NCBI GenBank assembly: GCA_017443895.1
Contig: JAFSXU010000058.1
Coordinates: forward strand, 1 to 64,000
Reading direction: 5' to 3'
Length of the DNA: 64,000 bases
From: Clostridia bacterium
Lineage (GTDB): Bacteria; Bacillota; Clostridia; UBA1381
Part shown: positions 1 through 9,925 of the stretch, in pieces
How the letters are laid out: every line of letters begins with the position of its first letter
Numbering within the stretch: the stretch's first letter is position 1
Position numbers and translations under genes: made by a program
Notes under the pieces: model-generated
What the model was told of the DNA's origin: nothing
Database searches by the model: none
Seen by the model: only the letters and a program-made list of their open reading frames with translations

Positions 1-75
1 AACGAACGGAGAATAAAAGAAAAACTTGGGTGGATGAGTCCGGTACAATATCGGCTCAACGCCTTGGCTGCATAA
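1..75 (+). CDS. IS3-family transposase (orfB), C-terminal fragment cut by the window edge
   Basis: Frame 1 reads from the first base to a TAA at 73-75 and gives 24 residues containing RIKEKLGWMSPVQYR. This is the typical C-terminus of the DDE transposase of IS3-family elements, in which a K-L-x-x-x-S-P-x-x-Y/F-R motif closes the protein. The catalytic domain lies upstream of the window, so whether the transposase is intact cannot be told. Identification rests on this short but characteristic tail. Confidence 0.7.
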   Translation, partial: NERRIKEKLGWMSPVQYRLNALAA

Positions 76-77
76 AA

Positions 78-110
78 ATAGCGTAGCAGTCATCATAACT
101 ACTACGCTAT
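78..110 (+). terminator. Hairpin after the transposase gene
   Basis: ATAGCGTAG (78-86) pairs with CTACGCTAT (102-110), and the pairing continues inward with one mismatch. It directly follows the transposase stop. There is no strong T tract. Such hairpins near IS ends can terminate transcription or limit read-through into the transposase. Confidence 0.4.
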
Positions 111-159
111 ATAAAGTCTAACTTTTGGGGGTCACATCAAAACGCTCTCCTTTTTAGCT

Positions 160-3100
160 TTATCTTGTTTTTGGCGCACATAACGGTATCATATCAGATA
201 AGTTATTCCATAAAAATGCTTTTATGGTTTTTGCATTATCAAAGTCTGAAATGTCTGTTTGATAACCGTCTACAATGCGGGATTTTAGCATATTGCCGTT
301 ATTGTCATAACCTGCAATAATTAAAACGCCCTCATTTGCATTGGTTGATACCGTAGTATCGGAAATTGTAATTTCTACATCGTCCGATACGGTGAATTTA
401 TATTGAACACCTGCTTTGGCATTTTTGATAACATATTCATCATTATCAAAGGTAACGGTTTTGCCGTTTAATTTGAAGGTTTTATTGTCCTTTTCATAGC
501 CAATTACAACATCGCCGTCAGTTACAGGTATGATGCTAAATTCATCTGCCTTATTATCAGACCACTTAATTGATACCTCTGCTCCGTTCTTTGCCTTTAT
601 ACCGCTTATTTCACCCTTATCCCATACAGTCGGAAGTGCAGGCAGAATATATACCTTACCGGTTTGAGACTGCATTAAAAGCTCCATAACGCCTGCGGCA
701 GAGCCGAAGTTTCCGTCAATCTGGAATGGGGCGTGCGTGTCAAAGAGATTTGCATATGTTCTGTTGCCAAGCTGGTAACGGAACAGCTCAAGCGCCTTGT
801 CTCCGTCTAAAACTCTTGCCCATAACAAGAATTTATTAGAGCATGACCAGCCTGTTGAATCATCACCGCGAAGCTCCAATACCTTCTTTGCAGCATCAAG
901 ATACATAGGCGTGTCACGGTTTATAAGATTACCGGGATACAAGCCTACAAGATGTGAAATATGCCTGTGGTTTACATCGCCACTTCCACCCTCATAGTTA
1001 TTATAGGTAGTCTGCGATTTCCATTCCTTTATAACACCGTCAACACCAATCTCAACAGGAGTTTCAAGATGGTTTCTTATCTCATTCCATGCGCCTACCT
1101 TGTCGGTATCAATACCCAGCACATTTGCAGCCTCTATTGTATAATCATACATTCCTGCAACAAGCTCAAGATCGTATTTTACGCCCTCCTCATACGGACC
1201 TTGCTCAGGAGAACGACCTGTCCATGTGGTGTAGTAGTAGCCGTCAGGATAGTTTTCTAAATCTGTAGTTGTCTTTTTTTCATTCAAATACAAATACTGT
1301 GTATAGAAGTTTGCACACTTTCTCATTATAGGATAAATCTCGTTACGAAGAAGCTCTTTATCCCCTGTTGTCTTATACAGATCCCATAAGTTATACATAA
1401 GCCATGCAGTGTTGCCGGGTGACTGTATACTTGTTGAGCCTGTAAGGTCGGTTGTACCCATTATTGACTGCTTGGTGTGCATTATAAATACATCATCTTT
1501 ATCCTCGTTTGAATTTGTAAATACAATTTCGCCGTCTTTATAGGTATATGACTTTGGCACTACATTATAGTAGTTTCTTGCTGTTACCCTTCCTGCCGGA
1601 ATTTGACTCTTAAACCAACCGATAAGTGATTTTGCGCTGTCTGCAAGATTTGCACCGCCTGCAAACCAATAGTTCATTTCCATATTGATATTGATACAGT
1701 AACAGCTACCCCATATTTCAGCCACCGACTGACACCATTTACCCTGTAAGGTTGCAGGCATTGTATCGGACCGTGATGATGAAATCATCATATAACGGGC
1801 ATAGTTATAATGCAGTTCTTCAAGGTGCTTATTAAGTGCATTGTATTTATCCTTATCATATGTTACCACATGGTCTGATACTCCGACAACCTTAGAATAT
1901 GATGCCTGTAGCTCATTTGTCGGTATATTACAAACCTCATCATTATCAGTTAATGAGAATTTAACTGTATCAAACTGTGATTTATAATCTGCAATATGCT
2001 CGTTCTTTAATTCGTCATATGTAAGCTTTGATGCACCGTTAATCCTGTTTTCGGCTTTTTCTATTGCTGTTTGTACACCTTTTTCGCTCTTATACGGAGT
2101 CTTTGTCATATCAACAGTTCCGTCAGCGTTTAATACAAATCTGTCCTTGTCATAATCCGTTGCCGCACTTATAAGTATTGTAACACCTGTTGAGTTCTTT
2201 ATATCTACACAGTTATAACCGTCAGCCATTTCTCCGTTATCGGGTATGACTTTTATAATAGTGCAGTATTCAAGATCACTCTCCTGCGACCATGCAGTAT
2301 TACCACCGCTTGAATACGGCTCTGAATCCTTTAGTTTTCCGACAATTTTAATTTCGCCGTTATTTACCGTAACAGTGCCGGGGTGCATTGAAACAGGGTT
2401 TACACTGAAGTTTAGATTATCTCCTGTATATCTTAGTGCAATAACCTCTCTTGGATATGATGCAAAGTATTCGCGGTTATATGATTTATTATCATATTCG
2501 TATCTTACATGTGCTACTGCATCATCAAGATTTAAGTCACGGTAATAGTTTTTAACCGTTGCGCCAATTGGCATATTAAAGTCAATAAATACATTGCCAA
2601 CGCTCATATATCCGTTTATAGCCTCGGACATATCCTTGTTTACAGTATCCTTATTTACAGAGCTTTGATAGCCTCTGTAGCCTGCCGCCCAGAAGGTTTC
2701 TTCATTTATCTGGATTTGGTCTTTGTCAGGCATTCCGAACACCATACCGCCCATGTATCCGTTACCTATAGGCAACGCCTGCTGTTCCCAGTCAGCCTGA
2801 TGCATATCATAAATGCTGTTTGATGACGAACCGCTCTTTGCCAAAAACGCCCCTGTCTTATACCAAAGAACATTATCAAATTCTGCGCCCTTGTAATTAT
2901 TATCGTATGTATAATTAACATTTAGTGTTGACACATCAACCGTACCGGGATTTACACCGTATGGTACACCCTTTGGTGACAATACCCCCGCACCCATGCC
3001 AAGACCTGAATTTTTGCCTGTAAGCCAATCTGAGACAAGAGGTACATTCTTATATGCTGTTTTGTCAGTCTTAAATATATCAGATACGACTTCATTATCT

Positions 3101-6100
3101 GAATTTATTACATAAGAGCGAATCTGTGTCGCCTTTTCAAATGTCATAGGTACTTTTACCTCACTTATACCGTTATCAGTGTCAAGTGCTACGGTTTCTG
3201 ATTTAATTATCAGACCGTTTTCGTCCTCAGCCTTAACTACTACGCTGTAGCCGTCAGTTTTTGTGCTTGTGTTTATTATAACACCGTCAATACCGTTTGC
3301 AGTTTCAACTTTTTCTATGCAGTTTTTAAGGAATATTCCCTTTACCTCGTACGGTGATACCGTATCATCTGCAATTGTAACTGTAAATGTATCAAAAACT
3401 CCTGATTGTGTCTGTACATCATAAACATCAAGCTCTGCTCTGATTGTGATATTGCCCGTTGTTGCATTTTGCGGTACTGTTAATACCCCGTCAGTTATGC
3501 TACAGCCATGATTATCGCCGACAATCTCCCAAGTTGTAGGTCTTTCTAAAATTACGGTATTATTTGCAAGCGGTATAGCACGAAAGTTTGCAGTTTTACC
3601 ACGCTTTATTACCTCATCGCCCGTAATCTTTACAGTGTCGGCACTGCCAAGCTTTACAAGCTCAATGTCAACCGACTTTTTATACCCTGCATAATCTGCC
3701 GTAACCGTTACAGTTCCCTCTTTTGCAGTCGGTAAAATTGTAAGCACGCCGTTTTTGGTAATTGATACGCCGTCATAGTTATTAACCGAGTATGCAACAT
3801 CAGCCGTTGTATTCTCATCGCCTTTTGCAATAATATCTGTGCCGTTTAGTTCTTTTGTAACATATGAATATACCTTTGCACCAAACTCTACGGTTTCATT
3901 TTTTGTTGTAATATACTGTGACTTTGACGGTGCGATAAATTCCATTACATCTTCACTGTCAGAAATCTTTATTTTTGAAATAGCAATTGCACTCCATGAA
4001 CCTAAGTCAATCTTAAATGATGAAATATCACTGTCGGCAACAACTGTTGTTGTATACCATGTATCAAATTCGCAAACATCTTTTACATCAATTTTCTGAT
4101 TGCCTATTGTTATAACATTGTTATTGTTTGCCTGGTTTCTAAATGCCGAGCCGTTATTCGTAGCTTTTGGCTTAGCATAGGTAACGGTAATAAATTTATC
4201 TTTTTTAACCGTCTGCGGTAAAGTCAGCGTTACGGAATCACCGCCGTTACCGCCACAGCCTATAAAGAGATATGTACCGTTATCCGAAAGACCGTTACCG
4301 TATGGGTAATATCCGCTGTTTGTACTGTTTTTATCTCTTATGACAACATTGTTATAGTTAGTTGATGATGCTGAAATTTTAAGCCCTGTATCACCGATAT
4401 TAGTTTCTGCCAAATTACCCACTGTAAACGGCTTTATCTCGCTATAACCGCTGAATGTAAATTCTGAATTTTCAGGTATAGGCGTTACTGTAGGCGTGGC
4501 AGTCGGTACAGGAGTTGGTGTTACGCTTGCCTCTTTTGATACCTTTATCTCCTTAATTGCTATTGCGCTCCACTTACCCAAGGTTACAGTAAGCTCGGAT
4601 ATGTCATTTGTAACAGTTACCGATTTTGTTACCCATGTATCATAATCGGTTTCGGCTTGTATATCAATCTTTTGATTATCAATTGAAATTTCATTTGTAT
4701 TGCCTGCACTTCTTAAAGTTGTGCCGTTATTTGTAGCTTTTGGCTTTGCATATGTAAATGTAACGGTGCTTCCTGCCTCAATAGGTGTGTCAAAATAGAG
4801 CTTTGCAGTCACATTTGAGTTACCGCCCGAGCCTATAAAGAGGTAATATCCGTTGTCTGCAAGACCGTTTCCGTATGGGTAATATCCGCTGTTTGTACTG
4901 TTTTTATCTCTTACTACAACATTGTTGTAGTTTGAGGTTGATGTTTCAACGCTTACACCGCTGTTACCGATTGCGGTCGTTGAAAGCGCATTCCTGTCAA
5001 ACGGCTTTATCTCGTTATAGCTATCGCCAAATGTGTAGGTTGTATTATCGGGCTTTACGGTAGGTGTAGGAGTTACCTCCGAATTTTTATCCAGTGCATA
5101 TGTATTGTTTATATCATCGGTTACTGTAAATGTATTTGAGCTTTCAAGATAGCTACTATCCTTAACGGTTGTTGCCTTATAACTGCCCTTTGGCAAATAC
5201 AGAGTAATTTCACCGTTTTTATCGGTAGTAAATTCTGTTTTTGTATACTCCGTTGCGCCAACTGCCTCAATATTGACCTTAATATCAGCACACGCTGCAT
5301 TATCAGATAAATACTTTAATGTCACGGCATTACCCGGCATTATTATAAGCTTTGGCGGATTATCTGTGTTTACACCGCTTAAATTTACATCCGATGCATA
5401 ATCCGATGCAATGCCGATACCGATTTCATTATTTTTATATGTCCTTAAATACTCTGTAATATCAATATCTGAATACTGACCTACAGGGAATACTCCTGCG
5501 GTATTTGAATTTATTTTCTTTATCTGCGCAAGTTCTTTATACTCAGGGTTATTAAATACCGCGCTGTTGTCCCAATCAGTGCCTACATCTGAGATTGTAA
5601 TATTACCCGTTCTGTCCTTACCGATACTGTTACCGTAACCGGCAAGCTTTGCATATGCAATCTTTGATAAGTCAATATCCGATAAGTCAAACTTCATAAA
5701 TCCGTATGATGTATAGTTTGTAGAGCCTGACTTATAGTAATTTACATACATTTGTGTATCAGATGAACTTTGTGTCATATTATTAAGGTCTGCCGTGTCA
5801 ATGGCGCTTAGCTCAATTTCAGGATCTGTTTCTATCTGATTTTCGTACTTGGCAATCACATTAAAAAATGCAAATACACTCTCATTTGTTGTTGCATCTA
5901 CCAATGTAGGTGTAAACCGCTTTCCATACATACAGTCAACCGCTACTACACCTGCCAAATCCTCGGCTGTTGTAAGTACGATCTTGTTATTATCTGAAAT
6001 TACAGCATTTGTAATTGTAACCTCTTCGCCTCTGTCCTTATTAGAGCCTGTAACTGTCCTTGTAGCGCCCTTGTGAATGGTAAACTCCTTCTTTAAGTCG

Positions 6101-7665
6101 CCAAGTTCAATTTTATATCCGCCGCCGCTTACATTTGTTATACCAAGTCTTTTTATTCCTGTTGCTAATTTAAGACCGTTGGTATTTTTAAATGTAACGG
6201 TTACTTCCCTGTCGCCTGTTACAGTTATAGTGTCGACTGTCGGCTGATGATAGCTTACAGATTTATCGCCGTATACTGCATTTTCAGCCGCTCTTGCCCA
6301 TTTACCGCCCAGGATTACATTTGATGCGGTATTGTTATGTATCGTATCGCCAAGCTCCTGTTCGCCTGTTGATACAACATATACATTATCATATAAATCC
6401 TCGTTCTGACGCTGTATATCCTTTACATATGACCATGCATCGTAATAGCCCAATGATGCTGTACTGTCCTGGTTGGCATCATTTATCTGAGTTGTAATAA
6501 TAGGTGTATCCTCGCCAAAGAATGCCCTTACATTGTCAAATACCTTCTGTTGCAGATTTTTATAGTTATAGGCATAGTTCTCACTTATGGCATCGTTACA
6601 GCCCTGATACCATAACACACCCTTGATATTTTTATCCATTTTATCAAAGCATGATGTAAGAGCGTCAAATAAATATCCACTACTCTCTTCGCTGTCGCGA
6701 ACACCCTTTACCCACTGCCAGATGTTCGTACCGCCTACAGATGTCTGTACAATACCTACAGGCACGCCTGTATATGCAGAGATTTCTCTTGCAAATGTTG
6801 TAACAGGTGATGTTCTTACACCTGATTTGAAAAATCTGCCCTCACCTGCAGGGTGGGTCATCTGACGCCATGCACAGTCCTCGGCATGGATAATATGCAT
6901 ATTTTCATTTATCGGGTCATCGGTATTTGGAACAAATCCGTCTGTTATTGCTCCCATATCCGTCATATTCGACTGACCGGCACAAACCCATACATCACCT
7001 ACGCCGACCTGCGTATATGTTGCAACCGTTCCCTTATCCGATTTTACCTCAATGTCATATAAGCCTGCACTTAGGTTTTTTGTGTATGTAAATTCATCAT
7101 TTGAAATTTGAACATTTTCGGTTTCTTGTCCAACCGTTACAGATACAGCGCTTGCGTCCGATACATAGCCGTGAATTGTAATCGGTGCATTGTTATTGTT
7201 ATCACGCTGATATATCTGATACGACATAGGCGCCTTATCAATAAATACACCGTTTGTATACTCTCGCTCCTTACCTAACGATGCTACAACGCTGCCACCG
7301 TCATATACCTTTATCATCTCACAGTTTCGTCTGTGTGATACCTTGATAACCCCGTTATTATCCGATGTTACATTATCGGTGTGAATAACTGTGTTATCCT
7401 TTAAAAGCTGTTCGACCTTGTATGCTTTATTTTTATTTTCGCTTCCCATATATACACGAAATACAGGCTGGTTTATTCGTATTCCCTGGTATACATTCGG
7501 GATTTCGGTAATAACCTTCTCATCGGTATCATTACTGTAGCAGGTCTGTGACCCTACAATGTTCTGATGTGTAAAATACGGTGTGTCATTATCGGCTTTA
7601 ACAGGAAAAACCAATGTTGACAATACCATACCGATTGTCAGAATAAAAGATATTGCTTTGCTCAT
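160..7665 (-). CDS. Giant secreted sialate O-acetylesterase / GH95 alpha-L-fucosidase fusion
   Basis: Secreted 2501-aa multidomain enzyme; the ATG is preceded by AGGAGG at good spacing and begins a signal peptide (about 1-24). Order, approximate residues: N-terminal Ig-like region; SASA esterase domain 225-500 with the nucleophile motif GQSNM near 230; DNRLRE-like domain 615-790; a carboxypeptidase-regulatory-like segment; two tandem copies of a ~150-aa putative carbohydrate-binding domain joined by TPTP linkers (875-1235); Ig-like domains to about 1540; GH95 catalytic domain 1610-2370; then a C-terminal module shared with other secreted proteins here. GH95 landmarks include LPIGNGYMGGMVFG, the NIN pair near 1990, SPE near 2152 and FQIDGNFG near 2317, matching the Asn/Asn/Glu/Asp active-site set of the family. 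Expected activity is removal of alpha-L-fucose (or alpha-L-galactose) and acetyl groups from plant or host glycans. The divergent AraC gene at 7820 is the likely regulator. Fine specificity is unknown. Confidence 0.9.
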   Translation of the reverse strand: MSKAISFILTIGMVLSTLVFPVKADNDTPYFTHQNIVGSQTCYSNDTDEKVITEIPNVYQGIRINQPVFRVYMGSENKNKAYKVEQLLKDNTVIHTDNVTSDNNGVIKVSHRRNCEMIKVYDGGSVVASLGKEREYTNGVFIDKAPMSYQIYQRDNNNNAPITIHGYVSDASAVSVTVGQETENVQISNDEFTYTKNLSAGLYDIEVKSDKGTVATYTQVGVGDVWVCAGQSNMTDMGAITDGFVPNTDDPINENMHIIHAEDCAWRQMTHPAGEGRFFKSGVRTSPVTTFAREISAYTGVPVGIVQTSVGGTNIWQWVKGVRDSEESSGYLFDALTSCFDKMDKNIKGVLWYQGCNDAISENYAYNYKNLQQKVFDNVRAFFGEDTPIITTQINDANQDSTASLGYYDAWSYVKDIQRQNEDLYDNVYVVSTGEQELGDTIHNNTASNVILGGKWARAAENAVYGDKSVSYHQPTVDTITVTGDREVTVTFKNTNGLKLATGIKRLGITNVSGGGYKIELGDLKKEFTIHKGATRTVTGSNKDRGEEVTITNAVISDNNKIVLTTAEDLAGVVAVDCMYGKRFTPTLVDATTNESVFAFFNVIAKYENQIETDPEIELSAIDTADLNNMTQSSSDTQMYVNYYKSGSTNYTSYGFMKFDLSDIDLSKIAYAKLAGYGNSIGKDRTGNITISDVGTDWDNSAVFNNPEYKELAQIKKINSNTAGVFPVGQYSDIDITEYLRTYKNNEIGIGIASDYASDVNLSGVNTDNPPKLIIMPGNAVTLKYLSDNAACADIKVNIEAVGATEYTKTEFTTDKNGEITLYLPKGSYKATTVKDSSYLESSNTFTVTDDINNTYALDKNSEVTPTPTVKPDNTTYTFGDSYNEIKPFDRNALSTTAIGNSGVSVETSTSNYNNVVVRDKNSTNSGYYPYGNGLADNGYYLFIGSGGNSNVTAKLYFDTPIEAGSTVTFTYAKPKATNNGTTLRSAGNTNEISIDNQKIDIQAETDYDTWVTKSVTVTNDISELTVTLGKWSAIAIKEIKVSKEASVTPTPVPTATPTVTPIPENSEFTFSGYSEIKPFTVGNLAETNIGDTGLKISASSTNYNNVVIRDKNSTNSGYYPYGNGLSDNGTYLFIGCGGNGGDSVTLTLPQTVKKDKFITVTYAKPKATNNGSAFRNQANNNNVITIGNQKIDVKDVCEFDTWYTTTVVADSDISSFKIDLGSWSAIAISKIKISDSEDVMEFIAPSKSQYITTKNETVEFGAKVYSYVTKELNGTDIIAKGDENTTADVAYSVNNYDGVSITKNGVLTILPTAKEGTVTVTADYAGYKKSVDIELVKLGSADTVKITGDEVIKRGKTANFRAIPLANNTVILERPTTWEIVGDNHGCSITDGVLTVPQNATTGNITIRAELDVYDVQTQSGVFDTFTVTIADDTVSPYEVKGIFLKNCIEKVETANGIDGVIINTSTKTDGYSVVVKAEDENGLIIKSETVALDTDNGISEVKVPMTFEKATQIRSYVINSDNEVVSDIFKTDKTAYKNVPLVSDWLTGKNSGLGMGAGVLSPKGVPYGVNPGTVDVSTLNVNYTYDNNYKGAEFDNVLWYKTGAFLAKSGSSSNSIYDMHQADWEQQALPIGNGYMGGMVFGMPDKDQIQINEETFWAAGYRGYQSSVNKDTVNKDMSEAINGYMSVGNVFIDFNMPIGATVKNYYRDLNLDDAVAHVRYEYDNKSYNREYFASYPREVIALRYTGDNLNFSVNPVSMHPGTVTVNNGEIKIVGKLKDSEPYSSGGNTAWSQESDLEYCTIIKVIPDNGEMADGYNCVDIKNSTGVTILISAATDYDKDRFVLNADGTVDMTKTPYKSEKGVQTAIEKAENRINGASKLTYDELKNEHIADYKSQFDTVKFSLTDNDEVCNIPTNELQASYSKVVGVSDHVVTYDKDKYNALNKHLEELHYNYARYMMISSSRSDTMPATLQGKWCQSVAEIWGSCYCININMEMNYWFAGGANLADSAKSLIGWFKSQIPAGRVTARNYYNVVPKSYTYKDGEIVFTNSNEDKDDVFIMHTKQSIMGTTDLTGSTSIQSPGNTAWLMYNLWDLYKTTGDKELLRNEIYPIMRKCANFYTQYLYLNEKKTTTDLENYPDGYYYTTWTGRSPEQGPYEEGVKYDLELVAGMYDYTIEAANVLGIDTDKVGAWNEIRNHLETPVEIGVDGVIKEWKSQTTYNNYEGGSGDVNHRHISHLVGLYPGNLINRDTPMYLDAAKKVLELRGDDSTGWSCSNKFLLWARVLDGDKALELFRYQLGNRTYANLFDTHAPFQIDGNFGSAAGVMELLMQSQTGKVYILPALPTVWDKGEISGIKAKNGAEVSIKWSDNKADEFSIIPVTDGDVVIGYEKDNKTFKLNGKTVTFDNDEYVIKNAKAGVQYKFTVSDDVEITISDTTVSTNANEGVLIIAGYDNNGNMLKSRIVDGYQTDISDFDNAKTIKAFLWNNLSDMIPLCAPKTR
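3955..5040 (-). repeat. Tandem duplication of a putative carbohydrate-binding domain inside the SASA/GH95 gene
   Basis: Two consecutive coding blocks about 573 bp apart encode near-identical domains. Both contain NYNNVV-RDKNSTNSGYYPYGNGL and TYAKPKATNNG, and both end in a W-SAIAI-KIK strand. DNA identity is high in the core (around 4300-4340 and 4873-4915), which indicates a recent intragenic duplication or gene conversion. Confidence 0.8.
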
Positions 7666-7773
7666 TTTATAACCTCCTGATGTACATATTCTTCATAATT
7701 TAATATTACCCTTATTTAGAATATAAAAAAACAGTGGTTAGTCAGCATTTGTTGTCAAAAAGTAAGATTTTTA

Positions 7774-7802
7774 TTTACTGATATGTGTTTTTATGTTATA
7801 CT
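7774..7802 (+). promoter_or_regulatory. Sigma-A promoter of the first AraC regulator
   Basis: TTTACT (7774-7779), a 17-bp spacer and TATACT (7797-7802). The predicted transcription start near 7808 lies downstream of an in-frame ATG at 7793, so translation should start at the second ATG, 7820. Confidence 0.5.
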
Positions 7803-7819
7803 TTAAATGGGGTGATACT

Positions 7820-8635
7820 ATGGATGTACATAATAAGAATATGATTTTAAATCATCAGCTTACAAAGCTTAATACCCGATTTATTTTGATAGATCACGGG
7901 CTTTGTCCCGACTGGTCAAGAGAAGATCATACAAGAATGCGTGATACGCTGTATTTAATCTTGGACGGTAAAGGCAAAATAACCGTAAACGGAAAAGAAA
8001 TATACCCCATATCGGGAGATATGGTATTTTTGCCAAAAGGTTCAAGGGTTTCACTGTATTCACAAAATGATAGCTGTTATAATAAGTATTGGTGTGAGTT
8101 TACAATGACCGTAAATGACATTCCGATATATAAAGTGCTTAATCTGCCGTATTTAACACACCTTAATGATTTTAACCATGCAAGGGAGCTGTTTGAACGG
8201 CTTGAGGGCTTAAGACTAAAAACAGATGTCGCATCTGCACTTTTAATTGAGGCAACTTTGCTTGAACTGGTTTCGTTAATGCTTGGAGATTATGATGTAT
8301 CGGAGCTTGTTGCTTCCGATGAATTTAGTGATAAAATAACGCAATTTGTAAATAAGCATATAACCGAAAAAATATCCATAAAACGGCTTGCCGATTATAT
8401 GGGATTTAATGAAAAATACTTTATTGCACTGTTTAAAAAGCATTTTGCCACAACCCCTGCACAATTTATAAAATCGACAAGGCTTGATGTTGCAAAGCGG
8501 GAGCTTTTGTATTCAAATAATAAGACAACATATATAGTGGATTTAATAGGCTATTCGTCTTTACAAAAGTTTTCAAAGGATTTTAAGGCATATACAGGCT
8601 ACTCCCCAACGGAGTTCAGAAAGAAATTGCAATAA
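7820..8635 (+). CDS. AraC-family transcriptional regulator (cupin + HTH)
   Basis: A 271-aa AraC/XylS-type regulator. The N-terminal half is a cupin-like sensor domain (GKGKITVNGKEIYPISGD, typical of the AraC_binding family). The C-terminal ~100 residues carry two helix-turn-helix motifs, including KRLADYMGFNEKYF and the closing signature FSKDFKAYTGYSPTEFRK. I chose the ATG at 7820 because GGGGTG sits just before it and the likely promoter lies downstream of the alternative ATG at 7793. It is divergent from the SASA/GH95 gene (155-bp gap), so it probably activates that gene in response to a sugar. The inducer is unknown. Confidence 0.9.
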   Translation: MDVHNKNMILNHQLTKLNTRFILIDHGLCPDWSREDHTRMRDTLYLILDGKGKITVNGKEIYPISGDMVFLPKGSRVSLYSQNDSCYNKYWCEFTMTVNDIPIYKVLNLPYLTHLNDFNHARELFERLEGLRLKTDVASALLIEATLLELVSLMLGDYDVSELVASDEFSDKITQFVNKHITEKISIKRLADYMGFNEKYFIALFKKHFATTPAQFIKSTRLDVAKRELLYSNNKTTYIVDLIGYSSLQKFSKDFKAYTGYSPTEFRKKLQ

Positions 8636-8642
8636 AAAAGTT

Positions 8643-8679
8643 ATACTAAAAAGCTGAGCAATGCTCAGCTTTTTAGTAT
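8643..8679. terminator. Bidirectional terminator, perfect 18-bp inverted repeat
   Basis: ATACTAAAAAGCTGAGCA (8643-8660) is followed after one base by its exact reverse complement (8662-8679), giving T tracts in both directions. It separates the convergent araC and larC genes, and the larC stop codon lies inside the right arm. Confidence 0.85.
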
Positions 8680-9870
8680 CTCATTATATATTTCGCCATA
8701 GCCCGTGCCTGTGCGAGAGCTAATTTCTTTTATGCTTTCGTATTCGGGATAAATTCGCTTTTTGCCGTTAATTATTACCTCTTTGGCTTTTACAGTGCCG
8801 TATTTTGTTTCAATATCTATTATCTTTCTTGGAAGCACAGTCCTATTGCATTTAATGTGTCTGATACCTATTGTTGTGGTATTTAAAAATATTATATCCT
8901 CAAGTTTTTGTATATCACATTCCCTGCAAATTACGCTAAGCATATATGCAGGGCGGTTCTTTTTCATATACACAGGCATATAATAGACATCCAAAGCGCC
9001 GTTTTTAAAAAGCTCCTCCATTGTATAACCCAAAGCCTCGCCCGTTGTATCGTCAATATTGGTTTCCAATTTGAATATTGTATCCTCTTTTTTATATTCA
9101 ATCTCAAAAACTCTTAAAATTCCCGGCAGAGAATATTCTCTTTTTCCTGCGCCTATTCCCTGTCTGATTATCTTAAAGCCATCGGGTAAATTATCTGTTG
9201 TTTTTACAGCTGCGCATATTGCCGCTCCTGTAGGCGTTGTAAGCTCGCTTTTAAAGTCAATAACATTGAGTTTTAAACCGTTATCAGATACTATGTTTAT
9301 AACCGCAGGAACAGGAACAGGTATTGTGCCGTGCCGGCAGTTTACAAAGCCTGTCCCGTCAGTTAGTGAGGGAATAATAACATCATCAATACCAAGATTA
9401 TCAAAGCATACGGAAAATGCGATAATATCAACAATTGAGTCAACCGCGCCTACCTCATGGAAATGCACATCTTTTATATCAGTATCATGCGCCTTTGCCT
9501 CGGCTTTTGCCAAAATCTCAAATATCCGCTTTGCTGTTTTATTTGCATTATCCGTTATATCGGCACTGTCAATTATCCTAAACACATCATCAATGCCACG
9601 GTGTGTATGCTCGTGGTGGTGATGTTCGTGGTGGTGTGATGTCAGATATTCCATATCATGGTCATGGTTATCGTGCTTTAAAATTACATTAAAATCAAGC
9701 GCCGATATGCCGTGTTTTTTTACTTTGGTTATCTTATAATCAAATTCATCGGTTTTTATGCTTGAAAGTGCTTTATTTAACGCATTCTCGTCCGCACCCA
9801 AGTCAAGCAATGCCGCAACGGACATATCTCCGCTTATTCCGTTTGAACAGTCAAAATATAAACTTCTCAT
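8665..9870 (-). CDS. larC: LarC, nickel insertion protein for the nickel-pincer cofactor
   Basis: 401-aa protein of the LarC/DUF111 family. It opens with LYFDCSNGISGDM, the family hallmark, and carries a His-rich stretch (HDNHDHDM, HHHEHHHHEHTH) near residues 70-90 that fits nickel binding. LarC performs CTP-dependent insertion of nickel into the pincer nucleotide used by lactate racemase and related LarA enzymes. I chose the ATG at 9870 because GGAGG lies 8 bases upstream; the ATG 15 bases earlier is too close to that site. larA, larB and larE are not in this window, so the gene is an orphan locally. It is monocistronic, between a sigma-A promoter and a terminator. Confidence 0.9.
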   Translation of the reverse strand: MRSLYFDCSNGISGDMSVAALLDLGADENALNKALSSIKTDEFDYKITKVKKHGISALDFNVILKHDNHDHDMEYLTSHHHEHHHHEHTHRGIDDVFRIIDSADITDNANKTAKRIFEILAKAEAKAHDTDIKDVHFHEVGAVDSIVDIIAFSVCFDNLGIDDVIIPSLTDGTGFVNCRHGTIPVPVPAVINIVSDNGLKLNVIDFKSELTTPTGAAICAAVKTTDNLPDGFKIIRQGIGAGKREYSLPGILRVFEIEYKKEDTIFKLETNIDDTTGEALGYTMEELFKNGALDVYYMPVYMKKNRPAYMLSVICRECDIQKLEDIIFLNTTTIGIRHIKCNRTVLPRKIIDIETKYGTVKAKEVIINGKKRIYPEYESIKEISSRTGTGYGEIYNEILKS

Positions 9871-9895
9871 GCAAAAATCCTCCATACTTTATATA

Positions 9896-9924
9896 ATTAT
9901 ACCTTATAAAATTGACTTTTTCAA
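9896..9924 (-). promoter_or_regulatory. Sigma-A promoter of larC
   Basis: On the minus strand: TTGAAA (9919-9924), a 17-bp spacer and TATAAT (9896-9901), followed by the larC ribosome binding site. Confidence 0.65.
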
Positions 9925-9925
9925 G

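Larger units (their letters stand above)
1..139 (+). mobile_element. Right end of an IS3-family insertion sequence
   Basis: The first 75 bases encode the last residues of an IS3-type transposase. They are followed by a hairpin (78-110) and by a terminal sequence, roughly 114-139, rich in the AACTTTTGGGGG pattern seen at the ends of IS3/IS150-type elements. The exact end cannot be fixed because the other terminus lies outside the window. The element abuts the 3' end of the SASA/GH95 gene on the opposite strand, only about 20 bases from its stop codon. Confidence 0.6.

Noticed and set aside
9059-9622. 187-aa plus-strand frame inside larC
   Set aside because: Antisense to a strongly supported gene, no ribosome binding site, no family likeness; a by-product of codon bias.
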